From: JAFAZJ01 sp964437145
Lineage (GTDB): Bacteria; Pseudomonadota; Alphaproteobacteria; Reyranellales; Reyranellaceae
Direction: 5' to 3'
NCBI GenBank assembly: GCA_964437145.1
Contig: CAYTFW010000009.1
Coordinates: forward strand, 7,823-71,822
DNA: 64,000 nt
Positions within the stretch are counted from its first letter, which is position 1. Each line of letters begins with the position of its first letter. The position numbers were made by a program, and so were the translations under genes. The notes under the pieces were generated by a model. That model did no database searches, had not been told where the DNA came from, and saw only the letters and a program-made list of their open reading frames with translations. Shown here piece after piece: positions 25,883 to 37,736 of the stretch.

Positions 25883-28381
25883 TCACTCCGCCGGGGCGCC
25901 GAGCCGGCGCGCCGCGGGCACCAGCGAGAAATGCGCACGCGTCAGCTCGTCCGACAGCCGCGTGAACAGCTCGACCGTGTCGGTCAGCGTGTCGCGCAGG
26001 CGGGTCAGCGCCAGGCCCTGGTGGCGCCAGGCTCGCTCATCGGTCTGGAACAGGGCGACCACGGCGCCAACGTCGGCCAGCAGGGCGTTGTCGTCGAAGG
26101 CGACGCGCGAGCCCGTGGTGCGCGCCAGCGCGTCGAGGTGACGGTTGATGGCGTGGACCTGGAAGGCGAGCGAGCGCGGATTGCTTTCGTCGAGCAGGGT
26201 CAGGTCGAGTATCGGCGCCGGCTCGAGCGCGCCGAGATAGCGGCCGCGATAGGTGATGGTCGAATCGCAGAGCTCGAGCGCCAGCCGCATCGCCGAGTCC
26301 CAGATCACCGGCGTCTGCGTGAAGGCGAAATGCGCGCCGCCGCAGATGTAGTGGGCGCGCTCCAGGCGCCGGCCGAGATCGAGGAAGCGCCAGCCGGCGC
26401 CGCGCGTCATGTTCTCCTGCGACAGGCCGGCGACTGTGGCGACCATGCGGATGGTGTCGTCGAGCAGCGCCAGCAGCACGTCGACATTGCCGGTCGACGA
26501 GGCCAGCCGCCGTGACATCGAGCCCAAGAGCGTATCGAGCGTCGCGCTCATGTCGGCCGACAGACGATCGCGCAAGGTCGTCACCAGCCGGCTGATGGCG
26601 CGCAGCGCGGCGCCGAAAGCGCGATCGTCGCTGGCGAAGCGCGTGAGCGCGCGCAGCAGGGCGACGCTGTCGGGCGGCGACATCGCATCCTGCTGGGAGA
26701 TCAGCCGCGCCTCGGCCGAGGCCAGCGCCAGCAAGCGCACCTCGACCAGGTCGCGCGCGCCCAGCGGCTGGCGCGCCAGGCGCGAGAGCGCACCGCGGAC
26801 CAGGCGCGCGGAATTGTCGAGCCGCTCGGTGTAGCGGCCGAGCCAGAAGAGATTGTCGGCGACGCGGCTCTGCACGTCGCCGCCGCGCTCGATCGGCACG
26901 CCGCGGAAGCGCGCGGTCGAGGGGATCACGACCTCCGAATCGTCCTCGGCCAGCACCCAGACGTCGCGCAGCCGGCCATCGATGCGGCCCAGCCGCGCCA
27001 AGGGTGAGCCGGGCGCCGTGCGCCCCAGGCCGCCGGGCATCACGCGGTAGCTTTCGCCATCGGCGACGAGAAACACGCGCACCACCACGGGATCGGGCCG
27101 CAACCCCTCCGTCGACCAGGACGGCGCCACCGAGGCGTTCACCGGCCGCTGCGCGACATAAGCCCAGGGGCGCTTGGCGATCTGCGCCATCAGCGCGGTG
27201 CGCCGCTCACCGGGCAGCTCGCGCACGGTGATCGGCTCGCGGTCGTCGTCCATCACGTTGCGCACGACCATCGAGTCGAAACGCGCCAGCACCTCGCGCC
27301 GCGCCGGCTCCTCGCCCAGCCACCATACATCGAGCGCCGGCAGGCGGAGTTCCTCGCCCAACACATGCGGCGCGAGCGCCGGCAGGAACGGCGAGAGCGC
27401 CGCCGACTGGCCGACCATGCTACCCAGCGCGTTGGCGATGGCGATCGTGCCGGCGCGCTCCGCGCCGGCCAGCCCGCTGACGCCCAAGGTGGAGTCGGCG
27501 CGCAGCTCGAGCGGATCGCACCAGGCGCCGTCGAGGCGGCGCAGCAGCACATCGACCTGCTTCAGGCCCTCCAGCGTCTTCAGCGCCACGCCGTCGGCGC
27601 GCACCGTCAGGTCGCCGCCTTCGACCAGGGTGATGCCCAGCGTGCGGGCGAGGAAGACCTGCTCGAAATAGGTGTGGGCGAAGGCGCCCGACGTCAGCAG
27701 CGCGACACGCGGATTGCCGACGCCCGCCGGCGCGCAATCGCGCAACGCCGCCTGCCAGTGATCGAAGAACGGCGCGATCTCGCGCACCGGGATGGAACGG
27801 AAGGCCTCGGGTAGGGCGCGCGCCATGGCGCGGCGCAGGAAGAGCGCATAGCCGGCGCCGGTCGGCGCGCCGGTGTGGTCGGCCAGCACCGACCACGATC
27901 CGTCGGGCCCGCGCACGACGTCGGCGGCGTAGTTCACCAGCCGGTGCTTGGGGCCGCTGCCGTCCAGGCGCCGGCACGGCCGCATGAAGCGCGGGTCGGC
28001 ATGCAGCAGCACGGGCGGTAGCCGGTGCTCGGCGAGCAGGCGCTGCGGGCCGTAGATGTCGGCCAGGATCGCGTCGAGCAGGCGGGCGCGCTGGATCAGC
28101 CCGGCCGACAGGCTCTCCCATTCCGGCGGCGTGATGATCAGCGGCAGCGGCTCGAAGAGCCATTCGGTGGCCGAGCCGTCGGGCGCCACGGCGCGCGTGC
28201 CGCCGCCTTCGGCGAGCTGGCGCCGGGCGCGCTCGACGCGGTCGCGCAGCGCCTCCTCGGGCATCGCACGCATGGTGCCGAGCAGGCCCTGCCAGTGGTA
28301 GCGGATCTGATGGCGGCCGGTGACCAGCTCGTCGTAGGGAGCCGGCGCGGCCGTTTGACCCGATTGGCGCAGCGATTCCAT
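25883..28381 (-). CDS. Circularly permuted ATP-grasp type 2 fused to alpha-E domain
   Basis: 832 residues. Residues about 20-480 are the circularly permuted type 2 ATP-grasp domain (DUF404/DUF407), with landmarks DILADIYGPQRLL, VLLHADPRFMRPCRR and LVNYAADVVRGPDGSW. Residues about 510-825 are the helical alpha-E (DUF403) domain, beginning RVADNLFWLGRYTERLDNSARL. In many genomes these are separate genes, and fused forms also occur. ATP-grasp enzymes of this class are predicted to ligate amino acids or peptides through acyl-phosphates. It sits between two transglutaminase genes in one minus-strand operon. Confidence 0.88.
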   Translation of the reverse strand: MESLRQSGQTAAPAPYDELVTGRHQIRYHWQGLLGTMRAMPEEALRDRVERARRQLAEGGGTRAVAPDGSATEWLFEPLPLIITPPEWESLSAGLIQRARLLDAILADIYGPQRLLAEHRLPPVLLHADPRFMRPCRRLDGSGPKHRLVNYAADVVRGPDGSWSVLADHTGAPTGAGYALFLRRAMARALPEAFRSIPVREIAPFFDHWQAALRDCAPAGVGNPRVALLTSGAFAHTYFEQVFLARTLGITLVEGGDLTVRADGVALKTLEGLKQVDVLLRRLDGAWCDPLELRADSTLGVSGLAGAERAGTIAIANALGSMVGQSAALSPFLPALAPHVLGEELRLPALDVWWLGEEPARREVLARFDSMVVRNVMDDDREPITVRELPGERRTALMAQIAKRPWAYVAQRPVNASVAPSWSTEGLRPDPVVVRVFLVADGESYRVMPGGLGRTAPGSPLARLGRIDGRLRDVWVLAEDDSEVVIPSTARFRGVPIERGGDVQSRVADNLFWLGRYTERLDNSARLVRGALSRLARQPLGARDLVEVRLLALASAEARLISQQDAMSPPDSVALLRALTRFASDDRAFGAALRAISRLVTTLRDRLSADMSATLDTLLGSMSRRLASSTGNVDVLLALLDDTIRMVATVAGLSQENMTRGAGWRFLDLGRRLERAHYICGGAHFAFTQTPVIWDSAMRLALELCDSTITYRGRYLGALEPAPILDLTLLDESNPRSLAFQVHAINRHLDALARTTGSRVAFDDNALLADVGAVVALFQTDERAWRHQGLALTRLRDTLTDTVELFTRLSDELTRAHFSLVPAARRLGAPAE

Positions 28382-28492
28382 CGCTTCGGGTTTGGCTTTC
28401 TTTCAGAGGGGCTTAGAGTCTGACACAGAGCCCGCCGAGGGTCCACCGCGCCTCGAAGGGCAGGGCGATCGCAGGTGACCTCGACGGTTTTT

Positions 28493-28648
28493 CCTTCTCC
28501 CCGCGAAGGCGGGGAGAAGGTGCCGAGCGCCAGCGAGGCGGATGAGGGGCTTCCTCGTGCAACGACAAACATCGTTGTTGCTGAGACTCAGCGAAGCCCC
28601 TCATCCGCCCTTCGGGCACCTTCTTCCCGCCTTCGCGGGGAGAAGGGA
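28493..28648. repeat. Palindromic intergenic repeat, paired inverted copies
   Basis: Hairpins CCTTCTCCCCGC-GAAG-GCGGGGAGAAGG and its counterpart at 28620-28648 flank an inverted pair GGATGAGGGGCTTC / GAAGCCCCTCATCC, with a further small hairpin in the middle. Same family as 12711-12825 and 39622-39772. It fills most of the 294-nt gap inside the transglutaminase/ATP-grasp operon, which holds no gene. Confidence 0.75.
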
Positions 28649-28675
28649 AGAGCACCGTAGGTGATGCCCGCCGCA

Positions 28676-32056
<3,381 letters not shown>

Positions 32057-32847
32057 CTGTCCAACTCTGCTCCCAGCGGGCGCAGCCCACTATGATCAGA
32101 TGGAAAAATACGCAAGAAGCGCACCACGCGTCATCTTGCTGATGCCCGGGGAGTAGGGTTACCGCATCTGCCCCTGTTGTGATATAAATTTCTCTTTACA
32201 GAAATATAGAATTATACCTAGACTGACGCCGCTCCATCACCACGGCTACGCCGTGGACATACCGGCCCAGTACACCGCCGCCGTGGCCCTGATCCGAGAG
32301 AGCGCACGGCAGGCGAGCCGGGGACCGCATCGCCCAGTGGCGCCGTTGCGGGGCCGATGCTGCCGGATCACGGTCCGTAAAGCCTCAGGATAAGCCGTCG
32401 CCGCCGTTCGTCGTGGGCGTCGATGGTATGGGCGTTGAAGACCATGCCCAGGCCGTCCTCACAGAAGGACGGTGCGCCGACAGCCCAACCCCGGTGCCGA
32501 GCCAAGCTCGCTGGCCACGATGATGTGCGACCGCGATCAATTCGACGGGCGACTCGGCTGGCTTTGCAGCCCGCATTGCGTCGATCCCGTTCCCCCGGTC
32601 ACGGTCAGGTCAAGCGCGTAGCCCCAGCGAAGCGTCTTGACCTCCCTTCCAACCCCCCACCTCCCGTTGGCGGGAGGTGGGGTGTTGAAAGTGAGGCACC
32701 GGGGGGGTGGAAGGCGTTGGAAGGGGGTTGGAAGGGGGATCGGAAGCTGTCGCCCATTCTTCCCTGGAGGGGGAAGGGAAGGCCGACGGTAGGACGGGTG
32801 CAGGTTGGCGGTGTATGGTCGGCGCCACCAATGAATCGGAGGGAACC
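32057..32847. other. 791-nt gene-free stretch with AT-rich segment
   Basis: No gene can be supported. An AT-rich island at about 32160-32220 contains the perfect inverted repeat ATTTCT-CTTTAC-AGAAAT (32188-32205), followed by the hairpin CCACGGC-TAC-GCCGTGG (32240-32256). Segments between 32250 and 32600 look like decayed coding sequence in more than one frame, but I could not assign them. The right part holds palindromic repeats leading to proC. It may be the right border of the accessory region that begins after ybjN. Confidence 0.4.
32655..32682. repeat. GC hairpin repeat upstream of proC
   Basis: CCCCACCTCCCG-TTGG-CGGGAGGTGGGG, a perfect 12-bp stem with a 4-nt loop, followed by GGAAGG-rich sequence. 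It resembles the palindromes elsewhere in the window in position and size but has a different stem sequence. No T-run. Confidence 0.6.
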
Positions 32848-33657
32848 ATGGCGGGCGGCAGGCTGCTGCTGGTGGGATGCGGCAAGATGGGTGGCGCGAT
32901 GCTCGAGGGCTGGCTGGAACGCGGCCTGAAGCCCGCCGACCTGGCGGTGATCGAGCCGGTCGAGGCGATCCAGCCGAAGATCGCCGGCGCCGCGATCGTC
33001 GGCTCGATCGACAAGCTGCCGGCGTCCTTCGCACCCGACCTCGTGGTGCTCGCGGTCAAGCCGCAGACGATGGATGTCGCGTTGCCCGGCCTGCGCCGCT
33101 TCGCCGATGCCGGGGCCACCTTCCTGTCGATCGCCGCCGGCAAGACGCTGACCTATTTCCGCCAGCATCTCGGCGAGCGCGCCAAGCTGGTGCGCGCCAT
33201 GCCCAACACGCCGGCGGCGGTGCGGCGCGGCGTGACGGTGTGCGTCGCCGGACCCGGCGTGGGCTCGACCGAGCGCGCGCGCTGCCAGGACCTGCTGTCC
33301 GCCGTCGGCAGCGTCGACTGGGTCGACGACGAGGGCCTGATGGACGCGGTGACGGCGGTGTCGGGCAGTGGCCCGGCCTATATCTTCCTGCTCGCCGAGG
33401 TGATGGCGGCGGCCGGCGTGAAGGCCGGGCTGCCGGCCGAGCTGGCGACCAAACTGGCGCGTGGCACCGTCTCGGGCTCGGGCGAGCTGCTGGCGCGCTC
33501 GGCCGACAGCGCCGCGCAGCTGCGCATCAACGTCACCAGCCCGGGCGGCACCACGGCCGAGGCGCTGAAGGTCTTGATGGCCGGCGACGCCATGCAGCCG
33601 CTGTTCGATCGCGCCATCGACGCCGCCACGCGGCGCAGCCGGGAGCTGGCGGGATGA
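32848..33657 (+). CDS. proC: Pyrroline-5-carboxylate reductase
   Basis: 269 residues; the last enzyme of proline synthesis, reducing 1-pyrroline-5-carboxylate with NAD(P)H. The Rossmann motif LLLVGCGKMGGAML is at residues 5-18, VRAMPNTPAAV is at about 113-123, and the signatures SGSGPAYIFLLAE and NVTSPGGTTAEAL lie in the C-terminal dimerisation domain. ATG 32848 has GGAGGG 4 nt upstream; the longer frame from 32707 crosses a repeat and is rejected. Its stop overlaps the next start (ATGA). In relatives it usually follows ybjN directly. Confidence 0.93.
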   Translation: MAGGRLLLVGCGKMGGAMLEGWLERGLKPADLAVIEPVEAIQPKIAGAAIVGSIDKLPASFAPDLVVLAVKPQTMDVALPGLRRFADAGATFLSIAAGKTLTYFRQHLGERAKLVRAMPNTPAAVRRGVTVCVAGPGVGSTERARCQDLLSAVGSVDWVDDEGLMDAVTAVSGSGPAYIFLLAEVMAAAGVKAGLPAELATKLARGTVSGSGELLARSADSAAQLRINVTSPGGTTAEALKVLMAGDAMQPLFDRAIDAATRRSRELAG

Positions 33658-34085
33658 TCCGGCGTCGCTCAGCCATGGCCGGCGCCATTCTCCTCGCCGC
33701 GCGTCCGGCGACGGCGCGTGACGCGATCGATCAGCCGGTGCCGGCGGACGCGCAGGGCTTCATGGCGCGCGCTTTCGAGATGCGCCGCCGCGCCATCGCC
33801 GCCGGCGACCAGGGCTATGGCGCGGTCGTCGTGCTCGACGGGCGCATCATCGGCCAGGCGCCCAGCGCGGTGATCTCGCGCGGCGATGTCTCGGCGCATG
33901 CCGAGCGCGAGGCGATCGCCGATGCGCGGCGTCGCGCCGGCGGCGGCTCGACCTGGGGCGCGGTCTTGTACTCATCGTCGCGCCCATGCCCGCTCTGCGA
34001 GAGGGCCGCCTACGCCGCCGGCATCGGCCGCATGATCCACGGCGAGGATCTGACCGACGCCGGGCCGCCGCAGCTCCCGCGCTAG
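33654..34085 (+). CDS. Nucleoside/CMP-type deaminase with export-like leader
   Basis: 143 residues, cytidine-deaminase-like fold. The zinc site is visible: His-Ala-Glu in SAHAEREA (about 81-88) and Cys-x2-Cys in RPCPLCER (about 108-115). The family deaminates nucleosides or bases. The N-terminus MIRRRSAMAGAILLAARPATA resembles a twin-arginine leader, which is odd for a cytoplasmic enzyme. The ATG overlaps the proC stop (ATGA), so the start is well fixed by coupling, although the SD lies inside proC. Either the enzyme is exported or the leader is a chance hydrophobic stretch. Confidence 0.75.
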   Translation: MIRRRSAMAGAILLAARPATARDAIDQPVPADAQGFMARAFEMRRRAIAAGDQGYGAVVVLDGRIIGQAPSAVISRGDVSAHAEREAIADARRRAGGGSTWGAVLYSSSRPCPLCERAAYAAGIGRMIHGEDLTDAGPPQLPR

Positions 34086-34087
34086 CT

Positions 34088-34750
34088 ATGCTGCGCCGTC
34101 GTGTCCTGTGCGGGATGCTGTCGATGACCCTGGCTCCCGCATCCGCCATCGCCCAGCCGGCCGCCGAGCTGATCGCCGCGGCGGCGAGCGGTGACCTGGC
34201 GACGGTGAACCGCCTGCTCAGCGTCGGCGCCGACGTCAAGGCACGCGACGCGTCGGGCCGCACGGCGCTGTTGGCGGCGACCCAGGGCAACCATATCGAG
34301 GTCGCCCGCGCGCTGATCGCCGCGGGATCGGACGTCAACGCCAAGGACTCGATTCAGGACAGCCCCTATCTGCTCGCCGGCGCGCGCGGCCGCGTCGAGA
34401 TCCTGCGCATGACCCTGGCCGCCGGCGCGGACCTCAAGAGCGTCAACCGCTACGGTGGCACGGCGCTGATTCCCGCCGCGCATTACGGCCATGTCGAGGT
34501 CGTGCGCGTGCTGCTGGCGACGACGATCGATATCGACCACGTCAACCGGCTGGGTTGGACCGCGCTGCTCGAAGCGATCATCCTCGGCGATGGCGGTGCC
34601 GCGCATAGCGAGATCGTGCGGCTGCTGCTCAAGGCCGGCGCGCGATTCGACATCGCCGATGGCCAGGGCGTCACGCCGCTGGCGCACGCGCGGCAGCGCG
34701 GCCAGGCGGCGATCGTGCGCCTGCTCGAGGACGCCGGCGCGCGACGATAG
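34088..34750 (+). CDS. Exported ankyrin-repeat protein
   Basis: 220 residues with a signal peptide (MLRRRVLCGMLSMTLAPASAIAQ) and about six ankyrin repeats from residue 25 to the end, for example GDLATVNRLLSVGADVKARD, GRTALLAATQGNHIEVARAL and GHVEVVRVLL. Ankyrin repeats mediate protein-protein contacts; the partner is unknown. ATG 34088 starts 3 nt after the deaminase stop, so it belongs to the proC-deaminase-ankyrin operon. The longer frame starting at 33986 lies inside the deaminase gene and is discarded. Confidence 0.82.
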   Translation: MLRRRVLCGMLSMTLAPASAIAQPAAELIAAAASGDLATVNRLLSVGADVKARDASGRTALLAATQGNHIEVARALIAAGSDVNAKDSIQDSPYLLAGARGRVEILRMTLAAGADLKSVNRYGGTALIPAAHYGHVEVVRVLLATTIDIDHVNRLGWTALLEAIILGDGGAAHSEIVRLLLKAGARFDIADGQGVTPLAHARQRGQAAIVRLLEDAGARR

Positions 34751-34768
34751 GCGCGTCACCACTTGGTC

Positions 34769-34834
34769 GGGGCGCGCCGCTCCAGCGGCGCGTCTTGTCG
34801 AGCGACCGCCGCGCCACAGGAGTGGCGCGCCCCC
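34769..34834. repeat. Imperfect inverted repeat after the ankyrin gene
   Basis: GGGGCGCGCCGCTCC on the left faces GGAGTGGCGCGCCCC on the right, with further GC-rich complementary sequence between. It lies 19 nt after the ankyrin stop and may serve as terminator. No T-run. Confidence 0.5.
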
Positions 34835-34887
34835 AGCGACATGCGATCGCGCTGGCGGGAAGCGGACGACGAACTTAGGGTCTACCC

Positions 34888-35532
34888 ATGTCCGACCAGC
34901 GTACCGCCATCATCGCCGCCGCCCTCCAGCTGATCGCCAAACGCGGATGGCGCGACGTCACCTTGCGCGCCATCGCGACCGAGGCGGCGGTGCCGTTCGC
35001 CCACCTCTACGCCCAGTTCCCGACCAAGGCGGCGATCATCGGCGCCTTCCTGGCCGATATCGACCGCCAGGTGCTCGATGGCGTCGAGGAGGCGCAGGAT
35101 CCCGACGAGACTGTGCGCGACCGCCTATTCGACACCATCATGCGCCGCTACGACCTGCTGCGGCCGCATCGCGAGGCCGTCGCCGCGCTGGCCGAGGGCC
35201 TGGCGCGCGATCCGCTGGCGGCCCTGGCGCTGCGGCCGGCCCTGATGCGCTCGATGGCCGTGGTGCTGGAGGCCAGCGGGCTGACGGCCGAGGGGCTGGT
35301 TGGTGCGCTGCGGCAGAAATCGTTGGCTGCCCTGCACGCCGTTGTCCTCAGGACGTGGTTGCGCGACGACAGCGCCGACCTCGGCAAGACCATGGTGGCT
35401 CTGGATTCACGCCTGAAGGCCCTGGAGGGCTGGGCGCAACGATTTGATAAGATTGCCAAAAGGATATCTTCGCGGCGGCGTCGGCAGAGTCCGGAGCCAT
35501 CGTCGGCCGAGGCCGAGCCGACCCCTCCCTGA
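34888..35532 (+). CDS. TetR/AcrR family transcriptional regulator
   Basis: 214 residues. The N-terminal TetR helix-turn-helix is at about 5-50 (TAIIAAALQLIAKRGWRDVTL, then AIATEAAVPFAHLYAQFPTK). The C-terminal ligand domain is divergent, and the last 25 residues are basic and Ser/Pro-rich. Ligand and targets are unknown. It precedes the phasin gene on the same strand (175-nt gap with its own promoter signals), so joint control is possible but unproven. ATG 34888 follows GTCTACCC with no strong SD. Confidence 0.83.
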   Translation: MSDQRTAIIAAALQLIAKRGWRDVTLRAIATEAAVPFAHLYAQFPTKAAIIGAFLADIDRQVLDGVEEAQDPDETVRDRLFDTIMRRYDLLRPHREAVAALAEGLARDPLAALALRPALMRSMAVVLEASGLTAEGLVGALRQKSLAALHAVVLRTWLRDDSADLGKTMVALDSRLKALEGWAQRFDKIAKRISSRRRRQSPEPSSAEAEPTPP

Positions 35533-35555
35533 TTATGGCGGTCGCGGCATGGATA

Positions 35556-35638
35556 TTGTGCATCGCACAAATCCACCTTGACGCAGCGCACCAACAGGCA
35601 TAGATGATCGTCGTGTTGCAGCGCACAAAATTGCAACA
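35556..35638 (+). promoter_or_regulatory. Phasin promoter with two TGC/GCA palindromes (PhaR-like sites)
   Basis: TTGTGC-ATC-GCACAA at 35556-35570 and TGTTGCA-N11-TGCAACA at 35614-35638 are perfect inverted repeats. Between them lie TTGACG (35578-35583) and TAGATG (35601-35606), spaced 17 nt, a plausible promoter. The second palindrome then sits at about +1 to +25. The PHA regulator PhaR is known to bind TGC-rich sequences before phasin genes, which these match in style. Confidence 0.5.
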
Positions 35639-35707
35639 GCAATCAACCAGACCTCTTTAGCGGCGTCTCCCGGTAGCGCTTTCGAGGTCAGGCACAGGAG
35701 ACCCCCG

Positions 35708-36274
35708 ATGGCCGCTCGCAAAGCTTCCGCCAGGGGCGCCAGCGCCGCCAAGCCCGCCGTTACCGACGCCGCCCAGAGCCCGACAACACTGGCGGCCCCC
35801 GAGATGGAGAAACCGATGACCCCGACCTTCAAGTTCCCCTTCGCCGACGTCGACTTCACCAAGGTGTGGGGCGAGTTCAAGATGCCGACCGCCGCCGACT
35901 TCAAGTTCCCGGTCGCCTTCAACGTCGAGGCGCTCGCCGAGGCGCAGCGCAAGAACATCGCCGTCATGACCACCGCCAACACGGCCGCCTTCGAGGCGTT
36001 CAAGTCGCTGGCCGAGCGCCAGGCCGAGATGGTCAAGGCGATGACCGAGGACTTCAGCAAGGCCGCCAGCGAGATCATGGCCGCCGCCTCCTTCGAGGAG
36101 AAGGCCGCCAAGCAGGCCGACGTCGCCAAGAAGACCTACGAGACGGCGATCGCCAACCTGCGTGAGCTGTCGGAGATGATCGCCAAGAGCAACGCGCAGA
36201 CGCTCGAGGCCGTCAACGCCCGCGTCGCCGAGGTGATCGAAGAGGTCAAGGCGCTGCTCGCCAAGAAGAACTAA
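35708..36274 (+). CDS. Phasin family protein
   Basis: 188 residues. An Ala/Lys-rich N-terminus (1-35) is followed by an amphipathic segment and the phasin_2 domain (about 60-185), with EALAEAQRKNIAVMTTANTAAFEAF and long heptad-like helices to the KK-rich end. Phasins coat polyhydroxyalkanoate granules and control their size and number. GGAGA precedes the start by 6 nt. Strong single-gene architecture: palindromic operators upstream and an intrinsic terminator downstream at 36338-36372. No phaA, phaB, phaC or phaR gene lies in the window. Confidence 0.88.
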   Translation: MAARKASARGASAAKPAVTDAAQSPTTLAAPEMEKPMTPTFKFPFADVDFTKVWGEFKMPTAADFKFPVAFNVEALAEAQRKNIAVMTTANTAAFEAFKSLAERQAEMVKAMTEDFSKAASEIMAAASFEEKAAKQADVAKKTYETAIANLRELSEMIAKSNAQTLEAVNARVAEVIEEVKALLAKKN

Positions 36275-36337
36275 GCGCCTAGGCGCTCGGAGTTCGTCGG
36301 GCTGGCGGCACCTCCTCCCGCTTGCCGGTTCGACGCA

Positions 36338-36372
36338 GGGCCGCTCCCCAGGGAGCGGCCCTTTTCTATTTT
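36338..36372 (+). terminator. Rho-independent terminator after the phasin gene
   Basis: GGGCCGCTCCC-CA-GGGAGCGGCCC (36338-36361) is a perfect 11-bp stem, followed by TTTTCTATTTT. It is the clearest intrinsic terminator in the window and lies 64 nt after the phasin stop. Confidence 0.9.
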
Positions 36373-36389
36373 GCGCTATGGTCGGCGCC

Positions 36390-36731
36390 ATGAGCGAGAC
36401 CATCACGTTTTCCGATTTCGAGAAGGTCGACATCCGCGTCGGCACCATCGTCGAGGCGCGGCCCTTCGAGGGCGCGCGCAAGCCGGCCATCCAGCTGGTG
36501 ATCGATTTCGGCCCCGCGATCGGCACGCGCAAATCCTCGGCCCAGCTCACCACGCACTACACGCCCGAGGCGTTGGTCGGCCGCCAGGTCGCGGCCGTGC
36601 TGAACTTCCCGCCGCGCCAGATCGGCAAGTTCATGTCGCAGGTGCTGACCTTGGGCTTTCCCGACGAGACCGGCGGCGTGGTGCTGATCGTGCCCGACAA
36701 GCCGGTGCCCAACGGCGGCAAGCTGTTCTAA
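36390..36731 (+). CDS. csaA: tRNA-binding domain protein CsaA
   Basis: 113 residues from ATG 36390 (MSETITFSDFEKVDIRVGT); an in-frame ATG at 36378 is possible but family members start as chosen. Single tRNA-binding/EMAP-II-like OB fold: VDIRVGTIVEA, SSAQLTTHYTPEALVGRQV, NFPPRQIGKFMSQVL, GGVVLIVPD. CsaA has been described as a chaperone and export-related factor in Bacillus and binds tRNA. It follows the phasin terminator closely, so its promoter must overlap that region. Its stop overlaps the stop of the convergent LysR gene. Confidence 0.9.
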   Translation: MSETITFSDFEKVDIRVGTIVEARPFEGARKPAIQLVIDFGPAIGTRKSSAQLTTHYTPEALVGRQVAAVLNFPPRQIGKFMSQVLTLGFPDETGGVVLIVPDKPVPNGGKLF

Positions 36732-37621
36732 AGGCCGCGCGCCTTCAGCTCGCGCGCGATGTGGGCGACAAAGGCGCGGACCTTCGCCGGCACCTGGCGG
36801 TTCGAGGGGTAGATCGCGTAGACGCCGCCCTCCTGCGTCGACCAGTCGGTCAGCACGGGCACGAGCGTGCCCTGGGCGATGTCGTCGCCGACCGCCCAAT
36901 GCGGCAACGGCGCGAGGCCAAGTCCGGCGTGCGCGCAGGCGAGCAAGGACTCCGAGCCCGTGCACATCACGCGCGGCGTGATGTCGACGCGCCGCGTCTG
37001 GCCGTCGCGCGCGAACGTCCACAGACGACCCCATGCGAGCGGCGTGAACCCGAGGCAGGCATGCGCCTGGACCTCATCGGGCGACAGCGGCGCGCCGCGA
37101 TCGCGCAGATAGCCCGGCGAGGCGCAGATCACGACGCGCGATGAGCCGATGCGCCGCGCGACAAGGCCGGGCTCCAGCGTGCCGGCGATGCGGATCGACA
37201 CGTCGAGTTCCTCCTCGACGAGGTTGGCGGCGCGCGCCGACTCGATCAGTTCAACCGATACCGAGGGATAGCGCCGCAGGAAGGCCGCCAGCGCCGGCAC
37301 CAGGAACAGGCGCGCGAACATCTCGGGCGCGCCGACGCGCAGCCGCCCCCGGGGATCGCGGCTGAGCGCCTGCGCCTCGCGCCGCGCCGCGTCGGCCTCC
37401 TCGATGGCGCGGCGGCTGCGGGCATAGAACGCGCGCCCCGCCTCGGTGACGCCCACGCGCCGCGTCGTGCGCTGCAGCAGGCGCACGCCCAGCGACTCCT
37501 CGAGCTCGCGCACCTTCTCGCTGGCCGAGGAGCGCGACAGGCGCAGCGCCTGGGCGGCGCGCGTGAAGCTCGCCTCGTCGACCACGCGCACGAAGACCTT
37601 CATGCCGTCGAGCAGATCCAT
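36728..37621 (-). CDS. LysR family transcriptional regulator
   Basis: 297 residues from ATG 37621. The N-terminal winged HTH (about 1-60: MKVFVRVVDEASFTRAAQAL, SRSSASEKVRELEESLGVRLLQRTTR) and a LysR substrate-binding domain (about 88-295) are present. I chose the start at 37621 rather than 37639 because the longer start would place a perfect palindrome (37629-37651) within the coding sequence. It is divergent from a small cupin gene, its most likely target. The effector is unknown. Confidence 0.87.
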   Translation of the reverse strand: MDLLDGMKVFVRVVDEASFTRAAQALRLSRSSASEKVRELEESLGVRLLQRTTRRVGVTEAGRAFYARSRRAIEEADAARREAQALSRDPRGRLRVGAPEMFARLFLVPALAAFLRRYPSVSVELIESARAANLVEEELDVSIRIAGTLEPGLVARRIGSSRVVICASPGYLRDRGAPLSPDEVQAHACLGFTPLAWGRLWTFARDGQTRRVDITPRVMCTGSESLLACAHAGLGLAPLPHWAVGDDIAQGTLVPVLTDWSTQEGGVYAIYPSNRQVPAKVRAFVAHIARELKARGL

Positions 37622-37628
37622 GGCCACG

Positions 37629-37651
37629 ATTGTTCGCATTCTCCGAACAAT
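37629..37651. promoter_or_regulatory. Probable LysR operator
   Basis: ATTGTTCG-N7-CGAACAAT, a perfect inverted repeat with 8-nt arms, placed 8 nt upstream of the LysR start and 86 nt upstream of the divergent cupin start. It contains the T-N11-A geometry typical of LysR-type sites (for example TTC-N9-GAA). Confidence 0.6.
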
Positions 37652-37736
37652 TTGTCCATATCCGGCCGGCTACCCATCCGGAACGGCCGCGATTACCCAT
37701 CTCAAACCATATCAATCCATGTGAAGGAGGTTCCGC

